Assembly: GCA_030605835.1 (NCBI GenBank)
Contig: JAUWHO010000048.1
Location: 43,984 to 107,983, forward strand
Reading direction: 5' to 3'
From: Candidatus Zixiibacteriota bacterium
Lineage (GTDB): Bacteria > Zixibacteria > MSB-5A5 > DG-27
DNA: 64,000 nucleotides
Part shown: positions 54,114 through 62,325 of the stretch, in pieces
How the letters are laid out: each line of letters opens with the position of its first letter
How positions within the stretch are numbered: the first letter of the stretch is position 1
Translations under genes and position numbers: made by a program
Notes under the pieces: model-generated
Database searches by the model: none
Seen by the model: the letters and a program-made list of their open reading frames with translations, nothing else
Told to the model about the DNA's origin: nothing

Positions 54114-54114
54114 T

Positions 54115-54264
54115 ATGCCCGAGGCGAAATTCAAGTGTCTCCGCTGCGGTCACGAATATACCGGTTCTTACACTCCCGGAACCCCCCAGGAGCTGACCTG
54201 CCCAAAGTGTCGCTCCAACAGCGTCCGCAGATTGCCGGAGAAAAAGCCGGCGCAGAAGGATTAA
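54115..54264 (+). CDS. Small zinc-ribbon protein
   Basis: 49 aa. KFKCLRCGHEYTG and LTCPKCRSNSVRR give two CxxC pairs, a rubredoxin/FmdB-like zinc ribbon, or possibly a rubredoxin-like iron site; no aromatic rubredoxin core is seen, so zinc is more likely. ATG is one base after the hdrA stop. Last gene of the kor2-hdr operon, terminator 32 bases later. May be an electron carrier or assembly factor for Hdr. Confidence 0.75.
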   Translation: MPEAKFKCLRCGHEYTGSYTPGTPQELTCPKCRSNSVRRLPEKKPAQKD

Positions 54265-54295
54265 AGACTTCGACCGAAAAGAGATATCCAACCTG

Positions 54296-54325
54296 AGCCT
54301 CAGGAGAGATTCCCGGGGCTTTTTT
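54296..54325 (+). terminator. Rho-independent terminator of the kor2-hdr operon
   Basis: AGCCTCAGGA pairs with TCCCGGGGCT (9 of 10, one G-U) around GAGAT, followed by TTTTT. The 5' arm is identical to that of the terminator at 56630. The rest of 54265-54603 shows nothing I can name. Confidence 0.75.
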
Positions 54326-54603
54326 CGTTCTCTCAACACCGGTTGCTGCGTTTGCACCGGTCTGTTCAACTCTTATACCCCAAAGGATTTCCCAACCGGT
54401 GGTGCGCTTCTGCCCGTATAGCTGCGGGGTGTGTGACTTTTGCTCGCCGTTAAGCTTCTTCAGATCTTCAGTCGATACAGAAGATGTTCCTCGACGGTGA
54501 GGGCGGTTGGAGGGTGAACCTCCGCATATTACTTCCTTGGCGCTGGTGTCAGAAAAAGGATGGAGAGCAAAGACAGAATCTGGGGGGCAAGGGAAATTGA
54601 GAC

Positions 54604-56523
54604 TTGGCGACCAAAAGAACGCTGCGCAACAAGCTCACGCTGGCATTCCTGACGGTTTTCCTTGTCACAGGGTTTCTGGCCTTTTTTGTACTGTACACCT
54701 ATCACCGCACAGGTGAAGAAGTTTCAGTGATGACCGAGGATGTCATTCCCGGTGCCCTGGCCCTGGTGGACTTGAAGGCCGAGCTTGCGGCGCTCGGAAG
54801 TGAATTTGATGGCTTTCAGGACACCGGGGACACTACCCGCCTGAGACGCCTCACTGGCTGTCTGGCCGCCATTCGGAGGTCCGCGGAAGTTTACACCACA
54901 CATGAGACCGGTGCGGGGAGAGGGGGACGCCGAGCCGCGCGGGATCTGGAAGAGCGCGCCAAACACATTGTCAGTCTGGCGGAGCAGGGGCTGAACTTGA
55001 CTCAAGAAGGTGGGAGGCAGGTAGACCTCGGTTCCCTTCAGCGCCGAATACGTGTCGAACGAGAAGTGCTGGCGGCCCTGTTGGATGAACGCGTTCAGGT
55101 GCACATGAGAGAGCTGGCGGATCCGGCGGAGAGGGTTCATAAGTCCATCATCTTCGGCGTCCGCTCAATCTGGATGGGTCTTATCACCGCCCTGCTCCTG
55201 GCTTTTGCGGCGGCGTTCTACATGGCCAACTCGGTTGTCAAACCGATCCACTCTCTCCACCACGGCTCCCAACGCCTCGGTAGTGGTGAATTCGCTTTCC
55301 GCCTGGACATCAAGACCGGTGATGAAATCGAGCAGCTGGCAGAGGAGTTCAACCGGATGGCCGATAGACTGTCCAGACTATACTCTTCCCTGGAGCGCAA
55401 GGTGGCCGAAAGGACCGCCCGACTATCCAAAACTGTCAAAGAACTGGAGACAGAAGTCACGGAGCGCAGGCGGGTGGAGGCAGCCATCAAGCGGAGATTG
55501 GGATTTGAGAAAACGATTTCGGTCGTATCCTCTCGACTGCTCAGCAGCCCGGATTTTGAAGGCGCCATCAATGTCTCTCTCAGAGATATCGGTAGACTCA
55601 CGGGGGCGAGTCGGGCGTATGTCTGTCTGTTCGATGAAGGCAATGGGAGAATGAGCAATACCCACGAATGGTGCGCCGCCGGAGTGAGACCACGAATCGA
55701 AAACCTCGGAGACATGCCAGCGGGGGGGAACTCTTGGTGGACGACGAAACTGAGAAGCGGCGAGACCATCCAGTTCGAAGATATCTCGACGATGCCGCCG
55801 GAGGCGAAAGCTGAGAAGGAATTACTCGAAAGCATAGATGCGAAATCGCTCATCGTGATACCCTTGGCTATCCGGGGAGAGCTTTCCGGGTTCGTGGGTT
55901 TTCATAATGCTTTTGAGACCGGGGAATGGGAGAGACAGGATTCCACCATTCTCCAACTGTTTTCGGATATTCTCGGAAGTGCCTTTGAGCGCAGGCGGGC
56001 CGAAGAGCGTCTGCGCTCCATGTCGATTCACGACGAGCTCACAGGACTGTATAACCGCCGTGGATTTTTCGCCGTTACTCAGGAACGCTTAAAACTCGTC
56101 AAGAGGGAGAGGAAGGAATCGTTGCTCCTCTTTTCCGACTTAGACGGCCTCAAACAGATCAATGACACCTTTGGTCATCACGAAGGCGATAGGGCGTTAA
56201 TTGAGACCGCAAATATCCTCAAAGAGTCATTTCGGGAGTCGGACATCAAGGCTCGCATCGGCGGAGATGAGTTCGCCGTTTTTGCCACCGGAGCCGGCAT
56301 CGACTGCTGCAAGTTACTTCTGGCAAAATTGGACGAGAGGCTGAGAGTCCATAACCTTAGGGGAAAATATCCCTTTAGGCTCTCGCTGAGCACAGGAATT
56401 GCCTGCTACGATCCCGAATCTCCCTGCAGCATTGATGAACTCCTGACCCGGGCGGATGCGTTGATGTATAAGCAAAAACAGGAAAAGAAAGCAAGGATAT
56501 CCTCTCCGCAAGTCTCAGGATGA
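54604..56523 (+). CDS. Membrane sensor with HAMP, GAF and GGDEF domains
   Basis: 639-aa predicted diguanylate cyclase. Two TM helices (LAFLTVFLVTGFLAFFVLY, about 12-30; IFGVRSIWMGLITALLLAFAAAFYMA, about 185-209) bracket a helical sensor domain; HAMP with coiled coil (210-285), GAF (about 305-470), GGDEF (about 480-630). The active-site motif is RIGGDEFAVFATG, an intact GGDEF; the phosphate-binding region is DELTGLYNRRGFF. TTG start has only a weak ribosome site, so the start is less certain. Together with the HD-GYP protein at 15844 it shows c-di-GMP signalling. Confidence 0.85.
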   Translation: MATKRTLRNKLTLAFLTVFLVTGFLAFFVLYTYHRTGEEVSVMTEDVIPGALALVDLKAELAALGSEFDGFQDTGDTTRLRRLTGCLAAIRRSAEVYTTHETGAGRGGRRAARDLEERAKHIVSLAEQGLNLTQEGGRQVDLGSLQRRIRVEREVLAALLDERVQVHMRELADPAERVHKSIIFGVRSIWMGLITALLLAFAAAFYMANSVVKPIHSLHHGSQRLGSGEFAFRLDIKTGDEIEQLAEEFNRMADRLSRLYSSLERKVAERTARLSKTVKELETEVTERRRVEAAIKRRLGFEKTISVVSSRLLSSPDFEGAINVSLRDIGRLTGASRAYVCLFDEGNGRMSNTHEWCAAGVRPRIENLGDMPAGGNSWWTTKLRSGETIQFEDISTMPPEAKAEKELLESIDAKSLIVIPLAIRGELSGFVGFHNAFETGEWERQDSTILQLFSDILGSAFERRRAEERLRSMSIHDELTGLYNRRGFFAVTQERLKLVKRERKESLLLFSDLDGLKQINDTFGHHEGDRALIETANILKESFRESDIKARIGGDEFAVFATGAGIDCCKLLLAKLDERLRVHNLRGKYPFRLSLSTGIACYDPESPCSIDELLTRADALMYKQKQEKKARISSPQVSG

Positions 56524-56628
56524 AGGAACTGAGCTGGGCCAAAGAGCCTTTGCAGTTGATGTCAGGAGTTGCTCTGCTTTAATCCCGAGACAAGCCTGAA
56601 TGCCGTTTGAAGAGAGAGGTTGGGCCCC

Positions 56629-56658
56629 AAGCCTCAGGAATCACTCCTGAGGCTTTTT
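56629..56658 (+). terminator. Rho-independent terminator after the GGDEF gene
   Basis: Perfect 10-bp stem AGCCTCAGGA / TCCTGAGGCT, loop ATCAC, then TTTTT. Confidence 0.88.
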
Positions 56659-56752
56659 CAGAATCCACGGAGAAAGGACCGCGGAGTATAGACTTCTCCC
56701 TCTTGCCTACCTAGTACTTCCTATTTCCTATTCTCTGTCTTTTGTTTCCTTA

Positions 56753-56781
56753 TTGACATGAAATAGCTTATTTCTTAAAAT
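56753..56781 (+). promoter_or_regulatory. Promoter for sucC
   Basis: TTGACA, 17-base spacer, TAAAAT, about 35 bases before the sucC ATG. Confidence 0.65.
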
Positions 56782-56815
56782 ACTCTGAAGTTTAGAACTT
56801 TGTGGAGTTAGAAGC

Positions 56816-58006
56816 ATGCGACTTTACGAACATGAAGGGAAAGACCTCTTCTCCAAATACAAGATACCGGTTCCTCAGGGGAGGCTCGCCAAATCTGCAG
56901 AGGAAGTCTTTGAGCTTGCAGGGGAGTTTAACAAGCCGATAGTGCTGAAATCCCAGGTCCTAACTGGGGGCAGAGGCAAGGCCGGTGGGGTCAAGTTCGG
57001 CTCCGATCCCCAGGAGGCCAAATCTGAGGCTGAAGGGCTGTTCGACTTGAAGGTAGGAGGCTTCCCGGTAGAGAAGATTCTGATAGAGGAGAAACTAAAG
57101 ATAGAGAAGGAGCTGTATCTGGGAATCACCCTCGACCGCGCCAATTACAAGATTGTAATCTTGGTTTGCGCCGAAGGAGGCGTCGAGATCGAGGAGGTCG
57201 CCAGAAGAGACCCTCAAAAGATCCTGAAGTTGAGTTTCGACATCGACGAGAAATTTTACCAGTTCCAGGGTCTAGTCATCGCCAAGTGGTTGGAGGTGAA
57301 TTCGCCTCAACTACGCGAGGTCGGCGCCATTGCCGGGAATCTGTTCAGGCTCTTCAAGGACTACGATGCCAAACTGATGGAGATAAATCCGCTGGTCCTG
57401 ACCTCTGATGGAAAGTATATCGCCGCCGACAGCCGCATTAGCTTAGATGATGATGCCCTCTTCCGGCACCCGGACCTAAAAGAGATGGGAATCGAGAAGC
57501 GTCACGAGGAGGGAGAGCTGACCCCCCGCGAGATTCAGGCCCGGGAGCGGGATATTCCCTATCTAGATTTAGAGGGCGACATCGGGATGTTTCCCGGAGG
57601 AGCCGGTTTTGGGATCATGGGGAACGATTTTATCAGCTATTTCGACGGCAAACCCGCCAATTTCATGGACTCCGGAGGCGGACCAACTCCGGAGAGATTG
57701 GCCAATATGCTGGTTCTCTTAGACGAGAATCCCAAGGTGAAGGCGATATTCGCCGCCAGATTCGGGGGGATCTCTCGCTGCGACGATTTCGCCAAGGGCG
57801 TGATAAAATTCCTGAAGGAACACGGATTGTCCAAGCCTATGGTGATGCGGATGACCGGCAACATGTGGCAGGAGGGGGTGAGGATGTTCGAGGAGGCAAG
57901 AAAGGAGAATCCAAAGCTTTTCGAGAAGCTGGAGTTTCACGGGATCGAGGTCCCGATAGAGGAAATCGCCAAGAAAGCGGTGGAGCTGGCGAAGGAGGCT
58001 GGGTAG
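56816..58006 (+). CDS. sucC: Succinyl-CoA synthetase beta subunit (ADP-forming)
   Basis: 396 aa, ATP-grasp subunit. MRLYEHEGKDLFSKYKIPVP, LKSQVLTGGRGKAGGVKF, EINPLVLTSDGKYIAADSRI and FMDSGGGPTPERLANML are family motifs. With SucD it interconverts succinyl-CoA and succinate with substrate-level ATP. The other half, sucD, is displaced to 59638 by a PrcB-like gene and an inserted gene. Confidence 0.94.
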   Translation: MRLYEHEGKDLFSKYKIPVPQGRLAKSAEEVFELAGEFNKPIVLKSQVLTGGRGKAGGVKFGSDPQEAKSEAEGLFDLKVGGFPVEKILIEEKLKIEKELYLGITLDRANYKIVILVCAEGGVEIEEVARRDPQKILKLSFDIDEKFYQFQGLVIAKWLEVNSPQLREVGAIAGNLFRLFKDYDAKLMEINPLVLTSDGKYIAADSRISLDDDALFRHPDLKEMGIEKRHEEGELTPREIQARERDIPYLDLEGDIGMFPGGAGFGIMGNDFISYFDGKPANFMDSGGGPTPERLANMLVLLDENPKVKAIFAARFGGISRCDDFAKGVIKFLKEHGLSKPMVMRMTGNMWQEGVRMFEEARKENPKLFEKLEFHGIEVPIEEIAKKAVELAKEAG

Positions 58007-58014
58007 TCATTGGG

Positions 58015-58040
58015 GGTCACGGACGAAGGCGTCCGTGACC
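58015..58040. repeat. Palindrome A variant with covarying stem
   Basis: Arms GGTCACGGACG / CGTCCGTGACC, loop AAGG. Compared with the copies at 30980, 32489, 34731, GGATG-CATCC has become GGACG-CGTCC, so pairing is kept. Confidence 0.8.
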
Positions 58041-58089
58041 AACAGCAGAGCCGTGATGATTACCTCATGAATCAAATCAGGAGAGTTAA

Positions 58090-58563
58090 GTGAAATCGCT
58101 CAAATTTAGAGAAACCTCTTTGACCTTGGCGTTATCCCTGGTTATGGTCACCGCCTCTGCCTTTGGATTCGCGAAGAAGAAACCGCCGGTGGTGATAGAA
58201 TTCACCACCATCGAATCCGGCGCCCTCTCCGGTGTCACCGAGCCGATGGATCTGGTTGTCAAAGGCGAATCGGAATGGGAATATCTGTGGGATTTGACCC
58301 ATCGAAACCTGGTGCCGAAGCCGGGTTTGCCAAAGATCGATTTCAAAAAGGAAATGGTTCTGGCGAGCCTCATGGGAGAGAGAACTTCCTCCGGTTACAA
58401 AATAGAGATTTGCGGAGTCACTCTCGAAAAAGGAATCATTGAGGTCAAGGTCAAAAACCACGAAACTCCGGGGAACTTGACTTTGATGACCCAACCGTAT
58501 CACATCGTCACAATACCGAAATATCCCTATAAGATTGAGTTTGAACACGAGAAGGTGAAATAG
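58090..58563 (+). CDS. PrcB-like secreted protein
   Basis: 157 aa, signal peptide LTLALSLVMVTASAFGFA, then a PrcB_C-type domain (KEMVLASLMGERTSSGYKIEICGVTLEKG ... TQPYHIVTIPK). PrcB is a periplasmic/exported partner of the PrtP protease in spirochaetes. GTG start follows AGGAGAG. Its final 33 bases (58531-58563) recur, diverged, at 59585-59616 beyond the inserted gene. Confidence 0.7.
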   Translation: MKSLKFRETSLTLALSLVMVTASAFGFAKKKPPVVIEFTTIESGALSGVTEPMDLVVKGESEWEYLWDLTHRNLVPKPGLPKIDFKKEMVLASLMGERTSSGYKIEICGVTLEKGIIEVKVKNHETPGNLTLMTQPYHIVTIPKYPYKIEFEHEKVK

Positions 58564-58603
58564 TACAAAGGAACTGACTTTAGTTTCGTTTCTTGTCCAG
58601 CCA

Positions 58604-59512
58604 ATGAAGCACACTTTTCAAGACTATATTAAAGCACCGGTGACCGCACCACCCAGGAAAAGAGAGGTTATTTTCAGTAATGTGGAAGACATTATCAAGT
58701 ATGTGGACTGGCTCAAAGAAATTGTGGACGCAACAGTTCCTTTTTGGAGCGATCTGTACGACGAATATGACAGATATTTTGAGAAGCGCGGTAGGATAAT
58801 TACTGCAGATTTTAGTGAAATCTGGGCAAACCCCAGGATTACAGAACTTGCCGTCTATGCAGTAGATATAAAACATTTCCAATGCTGTTGGGCTAAGGAT
58901 CGAAAGACAAGGTCACGCTTTCTCGAAAAGCTAGTTAATGAGCCACGAAGTACTCTCTTCGAAATCTTCATTGCCCTGCAATACTGTTTTGCTGGCTACC
59001 ATGTTGGTTTGATTCCTCAATTCAAAGGAGAAACCACGCCAGACATTGTTGTAAGCCATCACCAAGGTTGCGTACTTGTAGAATGTATGAATAAGGAATC
59101 CAATCGGCAAAGGAAGCATATAATTGACAAGCTCATCTGGGACTTGACGGAAGGGGGCATATATCAGAAAGTGAGAGAGCAGATCAGGGATTGGCGTTTG
59201 CCCCTTATTCTTGCCATAAAGGTTCCTGAAGAAATCAACTGGTTGGAGAAATCTTTGGAAAAGAGACTAAGCGAGGAGATTATAAACAGAGTTTATACAG
59301 ACCTTTGCTCTGAGTACGAGTTGATTAGCTTTGTGGTCTTCTCTAGTGGGCTTAACCCATCACTGGGTATCAATCGTAAAGGAGAATTTCAAACAGACAA
59401 GCTGACTTTTGCCTTTAAGAACCCAAGTGCGAAATATCAAATTCCTGGACACTTTAGACGGCAGGGACGTTTATCAGAAAAGGAACGTCAAGAGTTGCTT
59501 GCAAAGACATGA
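58604..59512 (+). CDS. Inserted gene of unknown function (possible PD-(D/E)XK fold)
   Basis: 302 aa, unrecognised. Much more A+T-rich than both neighbours and with different codon use. LVNEPRSTLFEIFIALQYCFAGYHVGLIPQFKGETTPDIVVSHHQGCVLVECMNKES resembles a nuclease core in layout: TPDIVV then VLVEC, though the position that should be Lys two after Glu is Met (E-C-M), with Lys two further on. Restriction- or defence-type origin is a guess. The downstream end is flanked by a diverged copy of the prcB 3' end. No partner gene. Confidence 0.6.
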   Translation: MKHTFQDYIKAPVTAPPRKREVIFSNVEDIIKYVDWLKEIVDATVPFWSDLYDEYDRYFEKRGRIITADFSEIWANPRITELAVYAVDIKHFQCCWAKDRKTRSRFLEKLVNEPRSTLFEIFIALQYCFAGYHVGLIPQFKGETTPDIVVSHHQGCVLVECMNKESNRQRKHIIDKLIWDLTEGGIYQKVREQIRDWRLPLILAIKVPEEINWLEKSLEKRLSEEIINRVYTDLCSEYELISFVVFSSGLNPSLGINRKGEFQTDKLTFAFKNPSAKYQIPGHFRRQGRLSEKERQELLAKT

Positions 59513-59584
59513 AAAATTGGTATTAAAGACCGTGAAAATAAAAGATGCACTTGTAAATCTCAAATATGACACAACGTGATCATA

Positions 59585-59616
59585 ATAGGGTTAAGCTTGA
59601 GCACGAGAAGGTTTAG
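59585..59616 (+). pseudogene. Diverged remnant of a prcB 3' end
   Basis: Encodes R-V-K-L-E-H-E-K-V-stop in the same frame phase in which prcB ends K-I-E-F-E-H-E-K-V-K-stop; identical over CACGAGAAGGT and mostly transitions elsewhere. It forms an imperfect direct repeat with 58531-58563, bracketing the inserted gene. No open frame leads into it from upstream. Confidence 0.65.
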
Positions 59617-59637
59617 TAGCGTCTGACGAGAAGATAC

Positions 59638-60504
59638 ATGGCCATCTTAGTTGGTAAAAAAAGCAAGATCATCGTTCAGGGGATTACCGGCGGTGCCGGC
59701 AGTTTTCACACCAAACGGATGCTCAAATACGGCACCAAGATCGTCGCCGGAACCTCCCCGGGTAAAGGCGGACAAAAAGTCGAGAACGTTCCGGTTTACG
59801 ACACCGTCAACGAATGCGTTGAAAACCACGACGCCGATGTCTCCGTGATCTTTCTCCCGGCCCGATTCGTGATGGACGCTGCCATCGAGGCCATCCACGC
59901 CGGAGTGAAACTGGTGGTGGTCATCCCCGAGCATATCCCTATCAAGGACATGATGGTGGTGAGAAAAGAAGCTCAGAAATACGGAGCCCGGGTGTTGGGA
60001 GGCAACACCGCCGGAATAATCTCTCCCGGAGAGGCGAATTTAGGGATTATGCCGGATATCGCCTTCTCCCCGGGGAGGGTCGGCACCGTCTCCAGAAGCG
60101 GCTCTTTGACTTACTATGTCGCCGACACCCTAACCCGCACCGGTTACGGAGAGACCACCTGTGTCGGTCTGGGCGGCGACCCGGTCTTGGGTTCCACCTT
60201 CAACGAGATATTGGAGCTTTTCGAGCAGGACGAGAAGACCAGAGCGGTGGTTTTAGTCGGCGAAATCGGGGGCGTTTACGAGGAGTTGGCGGGGGAGACC
60301 ATCTCGAAGATGAAAAAGCCGGTGGTAGCGATGGTGGGGGGGCTGACCGCCCCTCCGGGGAAACAGATGGGACATGCCGGCGCCATCGTGGAGGGGGGGC
60401 TGGGTACCGCCCAGAGCAAAGTCAAAGCCTTGGAGGAATCCGGAGCTCACATCGCCAGGATGTTCTGGGATATTCCCAAGATCTTAGAGGGGCAGGGAGT
60501 ATGA
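59638..60504 (+). CDS. sucD: Succinyl-CoA synthetase alpha subunit
   Basis: 288 aa. KKSKIIVQGITGGAGSFHTKRMLKYGTKIVAGTSPGKGG, PEHIPIKDMM and the active-site His in GKQMGHAGAIVEGGLGTA. It has the usual length. Separated from sucC by about 1.6 kb of inserted material. Confidence 0.94.
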   Translation: MAILVGKKSKIIVQGITGGAGSFHTKRMLKYGTKIVAGTSPGKGGQKVENVPVYDTVNECVENHDADVSVIFLPARFVMDAAIEAIHAGVKLVVVIPEHIPIKDMMVVRKEAQKYGARVLGGNTAGIISPGEANLGIMPDIAFSPGRVGTVSRSGSLTYYVADTLTRTGYGETTCVGLGGDPVLGSTFNEILELFEQDEKTRAVVLVGEIGGVYEELAGETISKMKKPVVAMVGGLTAPPGKQMGHAGAIVEGGLGTAQSKVKALEESGAHIARMFWDIPKILEGQGV

Positions 60505-60520
60505 GTTCGTCTTTCGAAAC

Positions 60521-61603
60521 TTGGGCCAGGCAAGTAACGGTTTTGATTTGGTAAAACAGGTGAGACTAAAGTTGGAGGAGGCGGAGTCCAAAGCCGAGGT
60601 TGGTCCGAAGGTGATGGTTTTAGTCTACCGCGAGCAGGTGGTGGAATCGATCCACCGCGGCTGCGCGGTCGTGGTTGACTCCGAGGGGAAGATACATCAT
60701 CAAATAGGAGATGTGGATTTCTTTACCTTCTTACGGTCTGCGGCCAAGCCCTTTCAGGTTGTGCCTCTAATCGAATCCGGGGCCGCCAGGAAGTTCGGTT
60801 TCAGCAACAAGGAGATCGCCATAATGGCGGGCTCTCATTCCGGCGAGGAGCAGCATGTCCAGACGGTGGCGGAGATTTTGGACAAAATCGGACTGTCTGA
60901 ATCGGACCTACAGTGTGGTGCCCATATCCCCCACTATTACGTGGCCAAAGGACTCACCCCCGAAGCTGGAGAGGTCTTCAGACCACTGCAGCACAACTGC
61001 TCTGGAAAGCATGCCGCGATGTTGGCGCTCTCGATCTTCAAAAGCTGGGAGATCAAAGGCTACATCGACTGGAACCACCCGGCGCAGAAGACGATTCTGA
61101 AGGCGATCGCGGACGTTTGCCATTTTCCCGCTGAGAAAATCGGCCGGGGAATCGATGGCTGCAACGCTCCGGTTCACGCCCTGCCATTGAAGAATATCGC
61201 CTGGGGTTTTGCCACTCTTCTGTCTCCGAGCTCGGTCCCCAAAGAGACCGCCAAGGCTTATTCCACCGTAAGCCGGGCGATGTTGGAATATCTGGAGATG
61301 GTATCGGGTGAGGAGAGATTCGATTACGAGCTGATGAAGATGCTCCCGGGGAAATTGATCTCCAAGGCGGGAGCAGAAGGACTGCAGTGTGTCGGTCTGG
61401 TCGATAGCCGTTTGGGGGTGGCGTTAAAAATAGAAGATGGGGCCACCAGAGCGGTGCGCCCAGCGACGCTGGAGCTTCTGAGACTAATAGAGGTCCTGGG
61501 AGAGGAAGAGCTGCAGAAACTGGAGCGGTTCTATTCCCCCAAGATCGAAAACTGGAGCGGTCACCAGATCGGGCATATCAAACCGAAGTTCACCTTGGAG
61601 TAA
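60521..61603 (+). CDS. L-asparaginase II family protein (Rhizobium-type)
   Basis: 360 aa. VVESIHRGCAVVVDSEGKI, LRSAAKPFQVVPLIESGAA, IAIMAGSHSGEEQHV, LQHNCSGKHAAMLALS, DGCNAPVHALPL and ISKAGAEGLQCVGL are signatures of the asparaginase II family (Rhizobium etli AnsA type). It would hydrolyse asparagine to aspartate. The TTG start has no clear ribosome site; the first 30 residues may be untranslated. If AspRS is non-discriminating, asparagine may come from tRNA-dependent synthesis. Confidence 0.8.
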   Translation: MGQASNGFDLVKQVRLKLEEAESKAEVGPKVMVLVYREQVVESIHRGCAVVVDSEGKIHHQIGDVDFFTFLRSAAKPFQVVPLIESGAARKFGFSNKEIAIMAGSHSGEEQHVQTVAEILDKIGLSESDLQCGAHIPHYYVAKGLTPEAGEVFRPLQHNCSGKHAAMLALSIFKSWEIKGYIDWNHPAQKTILKAIADVCHFPAEKIGRGIDGCNAPVHALPLKNIAWGFATLLSPSSVPKETAKAYSTVSRAMLEYLEMVSGEERFDYELMKMLPGKLISKAGAEGLQCVGLVDSRLGVALKIEDGATRAVRPATLELLRLIEVLGEEELQKLERFYSPKIENWSGHQIGHIKPKFTLE

Positions 61604-61625
61604 CCTTTCAGAAAGGTTGGTGACA

Positions 61626-62159
61626 ATGGAGCTAGCAAAACAGCTTCCAGAGATCGAGAAGATAAAAGACCAGGATTTAAAGGAGAAAGTCGTCGCCACC
61701 TGGGAGGAGGCCATCAAATTGGGCGGTTGGTCAGGAAAGGATTTAGAGAAGATCCCCTTCACGCTTCTGCTTCCCGATTGTCCTGTAAATCTAACAGAGC
61801 ATACCCGTGCGGTCACCAACACTGCCTTGATGATGGCCGTTACCATGAAGGATTTCTACGGGGAGAGGGTGAAAATCGATTTCGACATTCTCGTCGCCGG
61901 TGGTTTGCTTCACGACGTCGGTAAGTTGCTGGAGTATTCCAGATCCGACGGGAAAGTCTCCAAAAGCAAAAGCGGCAGGTTGCTGAGACACCCCTTCTCC
62001 GGCGCGAACCTGGCGTACAAAAATGGTCTTCCCGAGGAGGTAGTTCACATAATCGCCACCCACGCCCACGAAGGGGACGGTGGTTATCGCACCACCGAGG
62101 CCATACTCATCAATCATGCTGATTTTGCCAATTTCGAATCGTTGGGGGGTAAGGCCTGA
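61626..62159 (+). CDS. HD-domain phosphohydrolase
   Basis: 177 aa. LTEHTRAVTNTALMMA, AGGLLHDVGKLLEYS (H-D pair), RHPFSGANLA and IIATHAHEGDGGYRTTEAILINHADFAN. The metal-binding residues look complete. Substrate unknown. ATG at 61626 follows AAAGG by 9 bases; TTG at 61617 is possible. Confidence 0.8.
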   Translation: MELAKQLPEIEKIKDQDLKEKVVATWEEAIKLGGWSGKDLEKIPFTLLLPDCPVNLTEHTRAVTNTALMMAVTMKDFYGERVKIDFDILVAGGLLHDVGKLLEYSRSDGKVSKSKSGRLLRHPFSGANLAYKNGLPEEVVHIIATHAHEGDGGYRTTEAILINHADFANFESLGGKA

Positions 62160-62247
62160 TACTTCGGTTGAAGCTTCGCGAGAGTAACGAGATTCTATCG
62201 ACACTGATGAATAGCCTTTTGTCATTTTGGAGACCTAAGGGTTTCCG

Positions 62248-62309
62248 CTACAGTGTGTGATGTGGCGGAGGATTACACCCTGTGATGTAGCGGAAGACTT
62301 CAGTCTTCC
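62248..62309. repeat. Composite palindrome upstream of the tryptophanase-like gene
   Basis: CCGCTACA (62248) pairs with TGTAGCGG (about 62286), a GTGTGATGTGGCGGA unit is directly repeated as CTGTGATGTAGCGGA, and the GGAAGACT / AGTCTTCC palindrome (62292-62309) follows. A degenerate GGAGACCT / GGTTTCC pair lies just upstream (about 62229-62246). The last arm ends 16 bases before the GTG start at 62326. Confidence 0.65.
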
Positions 62310-62325
62310 ATCCTGGAGAGATCAG

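Noticed and set aside
58604..59512. Assigning the inserted gene to a named restriction family
   Set aside because: The layout TPDIVV/VLVEC is suggestive, but the Lys expected two residues after Glu is Met, so I left it unassigned.
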